Below are positions 54,874-62,416 of a DNA stretch of 64,000 bases, one piece after another. The stretch covers positions 62,001 to 126,000 of the forward strand of contig WGMT01000042.1 in the NCBI GenBank assembly GCA_016124945.1. The letters are read 5' to 3'. Both the position numbers and the translations under genes were made by a program. Numbering within the stretch: position 1 is the stretch's first letter; every line of letters begins with the position of its first letter. Below the pieces are notes generated by a model. It saw only the letters and a program-made list of their open reading frames with translations, did no database searches and was not told where the DNA came from. Source of the DNA: a bacterium (GTDB taxonomy: Bacteria; Chloroflexota; Anaerolineae; Caldilineales; Caldilineaceae).

Positions 54874-57177
54874 ATGCCACTGCCAAAACACAAAAACCCA
54901 ACGACCGAAGATCGGACTGCCTGCGCGCCCTATAATTTTGTACCCTTGCCGGAAAAAGTGGCCGTTGCCGGCGAGCCACTTCCGCGTGATCGTTACCATT
55001 CGGATCGTCATACAGGCACTATTCATTGTCGGCTGACGACGGAAACTCCAATCTATACCCGCGCCGCGCTCGAGCAACATGAAGCCGATACGCAAGCGGC
55101 GAAAGATAAAGCCGATTTTTTTTATGTAGATTCGGCCACGAAAACTCCGGTGATTCCCGGTAGCAGTCTGCGTGGTGTGCTGAGAAGCCTGATGGAGATC
55201 GTCGCCTATAGCAAAGTCTATGCGGTTCGTTCAACTCCATTAGCCTTTCGCACATTTACCGACAAGACCAGCCTGGCTCCTATCTACCGCAACCGGCTAA
55301 TGAGTGAAGATCAAAAGAACCACTTTACCCCCCGTGTGATAGCCGGTTACATTGAACGCCACCAAGGGCAAGTGGCGAATCATGACGGTGAATGGGTGAT
55401 TCGACCCGCAAAAGCAATTGATGGGGTTACGTTTGCGCGTATCCCGATTCGCTTGATTCCCCGCCGCCTGCCTCGCTGGCATGGTTGTCGCAATGCCAGT
55501 CAGGTTTGGGTGAAATTGGGGCCTTATGAATATCAACCTGTACAAGATGGCCGTCTTCAGATCAAATACGCCAAAGTTCAAGAGGCGGTTGATCATGCTC
55601 CGACCTCATCTGGATTTGAAACATGTGTGTTGGTTAAGAGCGGTTATATGTCCAAAAAATTACATGAAACCGTTGTTTACCCAGCAGACAAGAACGACAA
55701 TAACCTGATCCCCATTCCAACTGAGCTGGTTTATGCCTACCAAGACCAGATTAGCCCTGAACAAAAGAAGCTCTTAGGCGAGAATGGTGTGCTACAAGAG
55801 CATCAGCCTGTCTTCTATCTGCTGGAACAACAGACGGTTGGTGCAAAGCCTGAACTCGTCTTTTTTGGACATACGATGATGATGCGCATGACCTATCCCT
55901 TTGCGCCGCTCGATTTTGTGCCTGAGTCGCTGCGTAATGCCGAAGATCTTGACCTCGCCGAAGCGATCTTCGGCTGTGTCGAAGATGGCAATCATGTGAG
56001 CAAAACCTGCGCTGGCCGTGTGTATGTCTCCGACGCACAGCTGTCCGCTGACCAAACCGATGAGTCGATCTGGTTAACGGCGACCTCCATCACGCCGAAA
56101 ATCCTAAGTGGTCCAAAGCCGACCACCTTTCAGCATTACCTGACCCAGCAAACGCCGGATGCTACCCCGGCAGGCTATACCAAAGATCGACAACCAAAGA
56201 CAGAGATTCGGTTGCAAAGCTATGCTGATCGACCTGGAATCGATACAGTGATCCGCGGACACAAACTCTATTGGCATAAGGGGGGCGTCAATGTTGAGGA
56301 GATTCAAGAGAGCGCCGAGACGTTAGAAAAGTTGGCTAAGGTTGATGACAAACAACATACACGGATCAAACCAGTCAATGCAGGCGTTCGCTTTGAGTTT
56401 CAAATTGCCTTCGAAAATTTAAGCGAGGTGGAATTAGGCGCTCTGTTGTGGGTGCTGATGTTGCCTGGCGATAGCAACAAAGAGTATCGTCATCACGTTG
56501 GAATGGGTAAACCACTGGGGATGGGGACAGTAAAACTTGAGCCGGAACTTCATCTTTCGCAGCGGGTTCAGCGGTATGCCGAATTATTTCAACAAGATGA
56601 TTGGCACAAGGCAAGTTGGGTTGCGACTAGTGCAGAAGTTGCTGCACTGCTCGATGCATTTGATCATTATGTGCGCACCCAAACGGTGCAGTTACAGAGC
56701 GCCAACACGCTGCTCGATCTGGATCGGATTCAAACCTTGCTAAAGCTGTTGGAATGGCCAGGGCCTGATCACGAACAGACTCGTTATATGGAGATTGAAT
56801 ACCCTGATCCAAATGCAAAACGAGGCAAGCGCAATCAGTATGATAGTCGGCCGGTTTTGCCCGATCCACTACAGATCCAGGTTGAGCAAAAACCGCAATC
56901 CAAGGCAAAGGGATCTTCAGTCGTCGCCGAACCGGAACGTGCTCAGGTAAGAAATCCCATCGCATTGCTGCAAACCGGACAAGTGGTGTCTGGCACGGTA
57001 GTTCGGTTCAAGAAAGCCCGATTCTATATAGATATCGGGGCAGAGCATGAGGCAGAACTTCATAAGCGCGAGTTTGTCGGTCGCAACCCACCAAACCCCG
57101 GTGATGAGATTGAAGTGCAAATTGAGGAAGTCGCTGACAAAAAACACATCAGACTCATCCTTCCCGCACAAGGATAA
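54874..57177 (+). CDS. TIGR03986-like RAMP fused to a C-terminal S1-type RNA-binding domain
   Basis: A 767-residue protein and last gene of the effector operon. The RAMP part starts RYHSDRHTGTIHCRLTTETP and has FYVDSATKTPVIPGSSLRGV followed by LRSLMEIV, a Cas7-like Asp-containing thumb and helix. HHVGMGKPLGMGTVKLEPEL near 550 is the glycine-rich loop. The C-terminal 68 residues (about 700-767) form an S1/cold-shock-like OB fold: QTGQVVSGTVVRFKKARFYI, DIGAEHEAELHKREF, NPGDEIEVQIEEV and IRLIL. An added RNA-binding module on a backbone subunit may grip crRNA or target RNA. AGAGGAG precedes ATG 54874. Confidence 0.72.
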   Translation: MPLPKHKNPTTEDRTACAPYNFVPLPEKVAVAGEPLPRDRYHSDRHTGTIHCRLTTETPIYTRAALEQHEADTQAAKDKADFFYVDSATKTPVIPGSSLRGVLRSLMEIVAYSKVYAVRSTPLAFRTFTDKTSLAPIYRNRLMSEDQKNHFTPRVIAGYIERHQGQVANHDGEWVIRPAKAIDGVTFARIPIRLIPRRLPRWHGCRNASQVWVKLGPYEYQPVQDGRLQIKYAKVQEAVDHAPTSSGFETCVLVKSGYMSKKLHETVVYPADKNDNNLIPIPTELVYAYQDQISPEQKKLLGENGVLQEHQPVFYLLEQQTVGAKPELVFFGHTMMMRMTYPFAPLDFVPESLRNAEDLDLAEAIFGCVEDGNHVSKTCAGRVYVSDAQLSADQTDESIWLTATSITPKILSGPKPTTFQHYLTQQTPDATPAGYTKDRQPKTEIRLQSYADRPGIDTVIRGHKLYWHKGGVNVEEIQESAETLEKLAKVDDKQHTRIKPVNAGVRFEFQIAFENLSEVELGALLWVLMLPGDSNKEYRHHVGMGKPLGMGTVKLEPELHLSQRVQRYAELFQQDDWHKASWVATSAEVAALLDAFDHYVRTQTVQLQSANTLLDLDRIQTLLKLLEWPGPDHEQTRYMEIEYPDPNAKRGKRNQYDSRPVLPDPLQIQVEQKPQSKAKGSSVVAEPERAQVRNPIALLQTGQVVSGTVVRFKKARFYIDIGAEHEAELHKREFVGRNPPNPGDEIEVQIEEVADKKHIRLILPAQG

Positions 57178-57245
57178 GACCATACGTCACAAGTTAAGGA
57201 TTTTGAGTCTCTGTCAAGTCCCACTTTACCATTAGGCGAGGCCAA

Positions 57246-57524
57246 TTGGGGATTGCAGAGGTAAAGCTCGGAGGGGGGAAATCGCCCAAGCAAGGAATCG
57301 ATCAACTCTCAACCGCGGGCAGTCGCGAATATCTGGGCACCTACACGGCAAAGTTTCTGATTGTGGCCGGGCAACTCAAAGCGGAAATTCGTACACTGGC
57401 CCAGGAAAAACAGGTGACAGTGATCGAGTTACCCAACTACCGCCAAGGACGCCCCCTGCCCAAACAGGACGCTGATCGCCTGACACAGACTGTCCGCGAA
57501 AAGCTGTTGGGGGTAAAGAGATGA
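57246..57524 (+). pseudogene. Fragment of a PD-(D/E)XK-type nuclease-like protein at island end
   Basis: The frame (open from 57207) encodes about 92 residues: IAEVKLGGGKSPKQGIDQLS, then YLGTYTAKFLIVAGQL and a C-terminal basic helix. The E-x-K followed by a Gln-containing helix is what the end of a restriction-like or Card1-like nuclease looks like, but the preceding Asp strand and any sensor domain are missing, and no good start or RBS exists. It is host-like in GC and sits at the 3' edge of the AT-rich operon. It may be the truncated tail of a gene cut by the insertion. Confidence 0.4.
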
Positions 57525-57527
57525 CAT

Positions 57528-57956
57528 CTACGCCGGCAACCAATCCCGCGCCAGGACCTCTGTCAACGTGAAGGGGCAGGCGGTAGGGAAGCCCTCTTGC
57601 GGTAAGCCGGTTTCGCGCATGGCGCCGAAAGCAGCGTCGTCATAAGCTTCGGTTAGCAGTTCGGGCAGTTGGCTGCGCAGGCTGGGATTGGTGCGCAGTA
57701 GCTTTTCAATGCGCCGCCGTTGTTCAGTTATCGTGAGTTCCCAACTGCGCCCGCGCAATTCGGGCTGGTAACGCCACTTGAGCAGATGAATGAGGAGCAC
57801 TTCGAGCCGATGGATCAGTTGGCGACGCTCCGATCGGCCCATAGATTCAAGCTCCTCGATGAGGTTGTCGATGTCCAGATGGGCGAAATCGCCTTCCTGT
57901 AACAGTATCCTTTGTTGTTGGGTCCAGGCGTAGAAGTCACGTTCGTAGACGCTCAT
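57528..57956 (-). CDS. DUF29 family protein
   Basis: A 142-residue all-helical DUF29 protein. The family opening YERDFYAWTQQQRILLQEGD, then HLDIDNLIEELESMGRSERR and LLIHLLKWRYQPELRGRSW, are all present. DUF29 proteins are common in cyanobacteria and Chloroflexota as scattered paralogues of unknown function. It is convergent with the nuclease-like fragment and separates the two CRISPR blocks. Confidence 0.9.
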   Translation of the reverse strand: MSVYERDFYAWTQQQRILLQEGDFAHLDIDNLIEELESMGRSERRQLIHRLEVLLIHLLKWRYQPELRGRSWELTITEQRRRIEKLLRTNPSLRSQLPELLTEAYDDAAFGAMRETGLPQEGFPTACPFTLTEVLARDWLPA

Positions 57957-58051
57957 TGTCCATCCTCCACCAAAGAGTCAACGGCAAAGCCGTGTCGCTG
58001 AGTCTTGATTCGATTATATCATAGCGCATTTGACAGAAAAGCGAACCCAAA

Positions 58052-58435
58052 ATGATCCTCCTCAACTTCTCTCACCCCATTACCGACGCCCAGCGTGCCC
58101 AAATTGAGGACCACGCCGCCACGCCCATTACCCAGGTGCTTTCGGCGATGCCGCAGTTCGATGAACAAGAGCCTTTCGTCCCCCAACTGCAAGGCGTGCT
58201 CTCCCAGATCGACTTGACCGCCGAACAGTGGCAGAGTGAGCCGATCCTGGTGGTGTTGCCGTCGCTCAACTTTATCGCCGCCGCGCTGTTGGCCGAACTC
58301 CATGCGCGCATGGGCTACTTCCCCGCGGTTGTGCGCACCAGACCGGTGGCCAATGCGGTGCCACGTCGCTTTGAAGTGGCCGAGATCCTCGACTTGCAGG
58401 CGATTCGCGAAGACGCACGGCGTCGTCGCTCCTAG
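58052..58435 (+). CDS. csx15: CRISPR-associated protein Csx15
   Basis: A 127-residue protein with the Csx15 layout: [19 protein letters not shown] at the start, [17 protein letters not shown] in the middle, [20 protein letters not shown] near residue 69, and [19 protein letters not shown] at the end. Csx15 occurs beside type III loci in Chloroflexota and relatives. A signalling-ligand role similar to other small Rossmann-like Csx proteins is suspected but not proven. It is co-oriented with the cas genes but separated from them by the minus-strand csx3 gene. Confidence 0.8.
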   Translation: MILLNFSHPITDAQRAQIEDHAATPITQVLSAMPQFDEQEPFVPQLQGVLSQIDLTAEQWQSEPILVVLPSLNFIAAALLAELHARMGYFPAVVRTRPVANAVPRRFEVAEILDLQAIREDARRRRS

Positions 58436-58477
58436 ACGGGAAAGCGATTGAGCGGCTCGGAGATTCCAGAATTTTTG

Positions 58478-58683
58478 TGATCCACGAAGGCATACGAAGA
58501 AACACGAAGGAAAAAGAGAAAGGAGACAGAGGGACACGGATTGCACGGATTTGCAGGATTCAGAGCAGAAAGCTGAAAAATCAGCGTTCTGGTCATCCTG
58601 AAATCCGTGTCCTCTTTTCTTTTGTCTTCCTCTTCGTGTGCCTTCGTGTGCCTTCGTGTGCCTTCGTGTGCCTTGGTGGATCA
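58478..58683. repeat. Triply nested inverted repeat between csx15 and csx3 (302-bp gap)
   Basis: The outer arms are 58478-58518 (TGATCCACGAAGGCATACGA...) and 58626-58683 (CTTCGTGTGC tandem units ending GGTGGATCA). The middle arms are 58532-58560 (GGACACGGATTGCACGGATT...) and 58595-58612. The centre is GCTGA-AAAA-TCAGC (58572-58585). It separates convergent genes. Confidence 0.8.
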
Positions 58684-58737
58684 TTACTCCGCTGGATGCA
58701 CCCAATCTCTACTTTACCCCCCACCTCCCTCATCACG

Positions 58738-59880
58738 TCAAAGACTCACAACCGCGCCAATCGGGTGCTGCACGCTGCGGCTTGCCACCACCACGGCTTG
58801 TTTACCTTGCGGCCTATGCAGCGCCACCCACGCCGCCCCGGCATAGGATCGGCTTAACGTGGCGTAGAGCCAAAGCGGGCTGCGACCATCCAACACCACA
58901 CCCCGTGTCAGATCGACCTGCGGGGCGACGAAGCGCGTCACCTCGTCGTAATCCACATGATAGTTGGGCAATGTGATCGCAATCCGGCTATATTCGCCCT
59001 GTTCGACGCTTGTTAAACAGAGCGTTTCGGTGGCCTTCGACTCGCCCAGCATCCATGTGGGCGCGGCCACCCAACCCAGGCGCACGTCAAAGAGGTAACA
59101 GGGCGACGGCAAACAGTGGACGGCCACCGCTGCATAGATCCACGTGGGGCTGCGACCATAGAGGCCCAACGTCTGCCCCCCAGGCAGCGAGGCAAGCAGC
59201 CGGGGCAAATCGTCGGGCGCCCAGCGGGTGCCTGCTTCCGTTTGACGCACGCCCAAGGTGATCGCCATCCGCTCCAGATCAAGGGGGTTTTCTGCTGGGG
59301 ATCGGCTCAGATGCAGTTTGCGCAATGCCTCGTTGTTCCACGCAAAGTGCGGCAACAACGTCTCCACCAGCGCATCGTAAAGCGGACCCTGCGCCTGCGC
59401 CCCACGCTCCAGCCCAGAGAGTTGACCGCTGAGCGGGTTGCGTTGGTAGAGGACGCTCACCCCATCTTGCACCGAAGTGAGGTCGGCAATGACGGGGACG
59501 CCGTTGCGCGCCATTATCGCCTGCCACGCCACCTGGCCCTCGCTCTCTTTGGTGAGGAGGACGGCGTGTGTGCAGGCGCGGAAGATACGCTCTTGATCCA
59601 GCGTGGGCAAGCCGCCGACGTCGACCAACAGCGGCAGGTGACGGTGGTTGATGGTGCGCACGATCTGATCAACCCATTGATCCGTCCATGGGCCTTTGCG
59701 CCGAATCTGGCGCACGTAGACTTGATCCGCCTGATTGGCCCAATCGCCTTCGCCGTCTGGGCAGGCCCTGAGCACATAATGTTCAATTTTGCAGCCGCGC
59801 AAGGTGTGAGTTAGGCTATAGGTCAACACCGATTTCCCACTGTGCGGTGGTCCTCCGATCAAAACAGCAGGAAACTCCAT
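58738..59880 (-). CDS. csx3: P-loop ATPase fused to two Csx3-like domains (Crn3 ring-nuclease family)
   Basis: A 380-residue protein. Residues 1-165 form a P-loop NTPase (AVLIGGPPHSGKS, residues 5-17; LPLLVDVGGLPTLDQ as a Walker-B-like strand). Two Csx3-like repeats follow. The middle one has TLGLYGRSPTWIYAAVAVHC and YLFDVRLGWVAAP. The C-terminal one has ITLPNYHVDYDEVTRFVAPQ, GVVLDGRSPLWLYATLSRSY and AVVVASRS. Csx3/Crn3 hydrolyses cA4 as a ring nuclease, and AAA-Csx3 fusions are known. The second copy has HRPQG where the first has DVRLG. ATG 59880 has GAGGAG 9 bp upstream; an upstream in-frame ATG at 59925 is less likely. Confidence 0.8.
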   Translation of the reverse strand: MEFPAVLIGGPPHSGKSVLTYSLTHTLRGCKIEHYVLRACPDGEGDWANQADQVYVRQIRRKGPWTDQWVDQIVRTINHRHLPLLVDVGGLPTLDQERIFRACTHAVLLTKESEGQVAWQAIMARNGVPVIADLTSVQDGVSVLYQRNPLSGQLSGLERGAQAQGPLYDALVETLLPHFAWNNEALRKLHLSRSPAENPLDLERMAITLGVRQTEAGTRWAPDDLPRLLASLPGGQTLGLYGRSPTWIYAAVAVHCLPSPCYLFDVRLGWVAAPTWMLGESKATETLCLTSVEQGEYSRIAITLPNYHVDYDEVTRFVAPQVDLTRGVVLDGRSPLWLYATLSRSYAGAAWVALHRPQGKQAVVVASRSVQHPIGAVVSL

Positions 59881-59901
59881 TGGCTTTCGCTCCTCTGTCC
59901 A

Positions 59902-59915
59902 CCCCAAAATTGGGG
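59902..59915. promoter_or_regulatory. Candidate operator CCCCAA-AA-TTGGGG in the divergent csx3/CARF-HTH promoter
   Basis: The perfect 6-bp arms around AA lie in the 84-bp gap between the two divergent starts, 22 bp upstream of csx3. The position suits autoregulation by the CARF-LuxR protein. Confidence 0.4.
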
Positions 59916-59964
59916 GCTGCATCAATCAAGTCTCTTCTCCAAACCAACCCTAATCGAGTGACCC

Positions 59965-60852
59965 ATGCCGAACCATTTTACATCCACACCCAAGACCACA
60001 ACCCTGGTGGCCACCCTGGGCGGGCAGTCGCAGGTGATCACCTTTGCGCTGGACGATCTGCTGCGCCGCGGCGAAGTGATCGACACGGTGATCGTTGTCT
60101 ATATTCAGCCCAATGCCCCGCGAATGCAAAAAGCGTTGGCGCAACTGGCCGAAGAGTTCAAAGACGGCCAATACCAGGGACGCGCCTGTACGTTGCGCCG
60201 GGTTGAGATCAGCAACAACGGACGCGCCCTTGACGCCATCGACAACGAGGAGCTGGCCGAACTGACGTGGCAGAGCATCCACCGGCTCTTGATCAACTTG
60301 AAAGAAGATGGGCATCGGCTACATCTCTGTATTGCAGGCGGCCCCCGCATGATCGGCCTGATGGCCATGTCCGCCGCCAATTTGCACTTTGAACACCAGG
60401 ACCGGCTCTGGCACCTCTACACACCGCCCACTGTTCGCGCCCAGGCAGAGGACGGCGCCCTCCGTCATGTGACGCCGGCGTCGGGGGTGACGCTGGTGCA
60501 GGTGCCGATTGCACCCTGGGGCGCTTACTTCCCGGCGCTGCGCACCCTTACCCAGGTGACGTCTACGCAAGTGATTGCCAACCAGACCCATCTGCTCGAT
60601 CGCGATGAACGGCAACGCTGCGCCCAGGTGGTGGCATGCCTGACCCCCCGTCAACAGGACGTGCTCACGGCCATCGCGCAGGGAAAGACGCCCCAAGACG
60701 TGGCCGAAGCGCTCTCCGTCACCCTCAAAACGGTGGACAACCACAAATCGGCCATCTTTGCCGAATGTCGTAACGCCTGGGGCATGGCCGAGGATGCGCG
60801 CCTCACCTACTACTTCTTGCGCGAGAAGTTTGGCCGATTTTTCCAAATCTAA
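59965..60852 (+). CDS. CARF domain-LuxR-type HTH transcription regulator
   Basis: A 295-residue fusion. The N-terminal CARF domain (about 10-150) has LVATLGGQSQVITFALDDLL and the second ligand motif LHLCIAGGPRMIGLMAMSAA near residue 114, resembling Cas_NE0113-type CARF proteins. A linker (about 160-220) precedes a GerE/LuxR DNA-binding domain: LTPRQQDVLTAIAQGKTPQD, VAEALSVTLKTVDNHKSAIF. The expected function is cyclic-oligoadenylate-dependent control of transcription. It is divergent from csx3 with 84 bp between starts. Known CARF regulators (Csa3) carry a winged helix; the LuxR-type HTH is unusual. Confidence 0.8.
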   Translation: MPNHFTSTPKTTTLVATLGGQSQVITFALDDLLRRGEVIDTVIVVYIQPNAPRMQKALAQLAEEFKDGQYQGRACTLRRVEISNNGRALDAIDNEELAELTWQSIHRLLINLKEDGHRLHLCIAGGPRMIGLMAMSAANLHFEHQDRLWHLYTPPTVRAQAEDGALRHVTPASGVTLVQVPIAPWGAYFPALRTLTQVTSTQVIANQTHLLDRDERQRCAQVVACLTPRQQDVLTAIAQGKTPQDVAEALSVTLKTVDNHKSAIFAECRNAWGMAEDARLTYYFLREKFGRFFQI

Positions 60853-60855
60853 GCG

Positions 60856-60938
60856 TACCGTAGGGGTTTGCGTGGGGCGGAAGGAGCGCTCGCCAATGAA
60901 GAGACATTTTCTTCCGCCCCACGCAAACCCCTACGGTA
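60856..60938. repeat. Perfect 28-bp inverted repeat
   Basis: 60856-60883 (TACCGTAGGGGTTTGCGTGG plus GGCGGAAG) and 60911-60938 are exact complements around a 27-bp loop. It starts 3 bp after the CARF-LuxR stop and could act as its terminator-like structure. Confidence 0.9.
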
Positions 60939-61068
60939 ACAGCCTATCAGCCTTTTTGTGTGGACAAACGAGAGAGATCTCCCAAAATATCCTGAGATTT
61001 CTCCCTTGTCGCCCGCCTTTCAGGACAGTAAAGTAGAACGCAGTCAGGAATCCCACATCGGCGGGAGA

Positions 61069-61161
61069 TAGAACGCAGATTGAGCGGATTGAGCAGATCC
61101 AGGCGGATAAAAGTACGCAAAATCGGCTCGAATCCGCCGAATCAGCTCAATCCGCGTTCTA
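61069..61161. repeat. Inverted repeat in the 379-bp gap before the DUF6693/cas6 genes
   Basis: Left arm 61069-61108 (TAGAACGCAGATTGAGCGGA...) and right arm 61132-61161 (ATCCGCCGAATCAGCTCAAT...) are complementary with small gaps. A partial copy of AGTAGAACGCAG lies at 61032. Apart from this and the 28-bp repeat at 60856-60938, the gap shows no gene. Confidence 0.75.
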
Positions 61162-61231
61162 TTTTGCACCGGTTTGGCATTACCAGGCCGCAGCCGTATC
61201 GACATAATCTACACACAAAAAGGAAAATCAA

Positions 61232-61579
61232 ATGGCAGACGGTATTTCGACTATTCAACATGGACGGATCAAGGTGGAGTTGGGCATGGGCGAAATCATT
61301 GGGCACGCCCTGATCTGGCTCCTCATCACCGTGGTGACCGTGGGCATTGGTCTCTTTTTCTATCCCTATTCGTTGGCCAAGACGGTGCTCAACAGCGTCT
61401 ACATCCTCGACGGCAACGACAGGCGCATCGGTCGCTTTCAATGTGAGTTGAGCCTTTCCAGCCAGTTAGGGCATATCGTCATCTGGCTGATCATCTCTGT
61501 GCTCACTTTGGGCATCGGCTACATTGTTTATCTCTACAAGGTTTGGACCTTGGCACTGGAAAAAACAAAGGTGGTTTAA
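61232..61579 (+). CDS. DUF6693-like small membrane protein in the cas operon
   Basis: A 115-residue protein with two similar hydrophobic units: LIWLLITVVTVGIGLFFYPY after a short polar start (MADGISTIQHGRIKVELGMG), and VIWLIISVLTLGIGYIVYLY. Each unit is followed by a basic or aromatic turn, so it is an internally duplicated two- to four-helix membrane protein. The function is unknown. AAAAAGG lies upstream of ATG 61232, and the cas6 start is 6 bp downstream, so it is co-transcribed with cas6-cas1-cas2. Confidence 0.65.
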   Translation: MADGISTIQHGRIKVELGMGEIIGHALIWLLITVVTVGIGLFFYPYSLAKTVLNSVYILDGNDRRIGRFQCELSLSSQLGHIVIWLIISVLTLGIGYIVYLYKVWTLALEKTKVV

Positions 61580-61585
61580 CCGCTT

Positions 61586-62413
61586 ATGCTCATCTCCATC
61601 GTCTACACGCTGCAATCGACCACAGATACACTGCTCCCCCCCGAGCTAGGACGGGCCAACTACGCCGAAATGTTGGGCCACCTCAACCGGGTGGACGCGG
61701 CGTTAGGCAGTGCCATCCACGATGGAGACGGACCCAAGCCCCTCACCTGTTCGGGCATCCTCAACGGCAAGGCGAACAGGGAGGGGTTGCCCATCCACGC
61801 CGGTGAACCCTACTATCTGCGCGTCACCGGTCTGCGCCCCGAAGTGAGCGCCGCCCTGGTGCGCTGCCTGCTTGAATCTCCCCCCACGTCCTGGCACTTA
61901 CACGGCCACACCTTCGACTTTGTACATGCCACCGCCGAGGCCCAGGCACATGGATGGGCCGGTCGTAGCACCTTTGAAGGGTTGGCGGCGGCGCGCATGT
62001 TGGCCGCAGAACAGCCCCCACGCCGCGCCACCCTGGATTTCGCCAGCCCCACCGCCTTCAAATCCGGCGGGATCACCGTGGCAATCCCCACGCCCGATCT
62101 GGTCTTCGGCAGCCTGGTGGATCGCTGGAACGCCTTCAGCCCGGTTGTGCTCAGCCCAGAAGTACGTCGCTTCGGCGCGGAGAAGGTGGTTGTGAGCCGC
62201 TACAAACTGGAAAGCCGTCCTGTAGCGCAGAAATCCAGCGCCCAAGGACAGAACGCCCTGCGCATCGGCGGCGTCGGCTCCGTCACCTACAGCGCCCTGG
62301 GTGGCGACCGCTACTGGCTGAGCACGCTGCAGATGCTGGCCGATTTTGCCCTCTACAGCGGCGTCGGTGTGCAGACGGCCAACGGCATGGGCCAAACCCG
62401 GAGGCTCGACTGA
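61586..62413 (+). CDS. cas6: Cas6 pre-crRNA endoribonuclease
   Basis: A 275-residue Cas6-family RAMP. The N-terminal strand is LISIVYTLQSTTD, with LGSAIHDGDGPKPLTCSGIL near residue 40, where the His is a candidate catalytic residue. FASPTAFKSGG is near 150, and the C-terminal glycine-rich loop GVGVQTANGMGQTRRL is the Cas6 hallmark. It processes the crRNA used by the type III complex. It is followed 3 bp later by cas1. Confidence 0.9.
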   Translation: MLISIVYTLQSTTDTLLPPELGRANYAEMLGHLNRVDAALGSAIHDGDGPKPLTCSGILNGKANREGLPIHAGEPYYLRVTGLRPEVSAALVRCLLESPPTSWHLHGHTFDFVHATAEAQAHGWAGRSTFEGLAAARMLAAEQPPRRATLDFASPTAFKSGGITVAIPTPDLVFGSLVDRWNAFSPVVLSPEVRRFGAEKVVVSRYKLESRPVAQKSSAQGQNALRIGGVGSVTYSALGGDRYWLSTLQMLADFALYSGVGVQTANGMGQTRRLD

Positions 62414-62416
62414 ACA

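Noticed and set aside
58632-58675. CTTCGTGTGC tandem units beside csx15 as a mini CRISPR array
   Set aside because: Units of 10 bp without spacers that form one arm of an inverted repeat.
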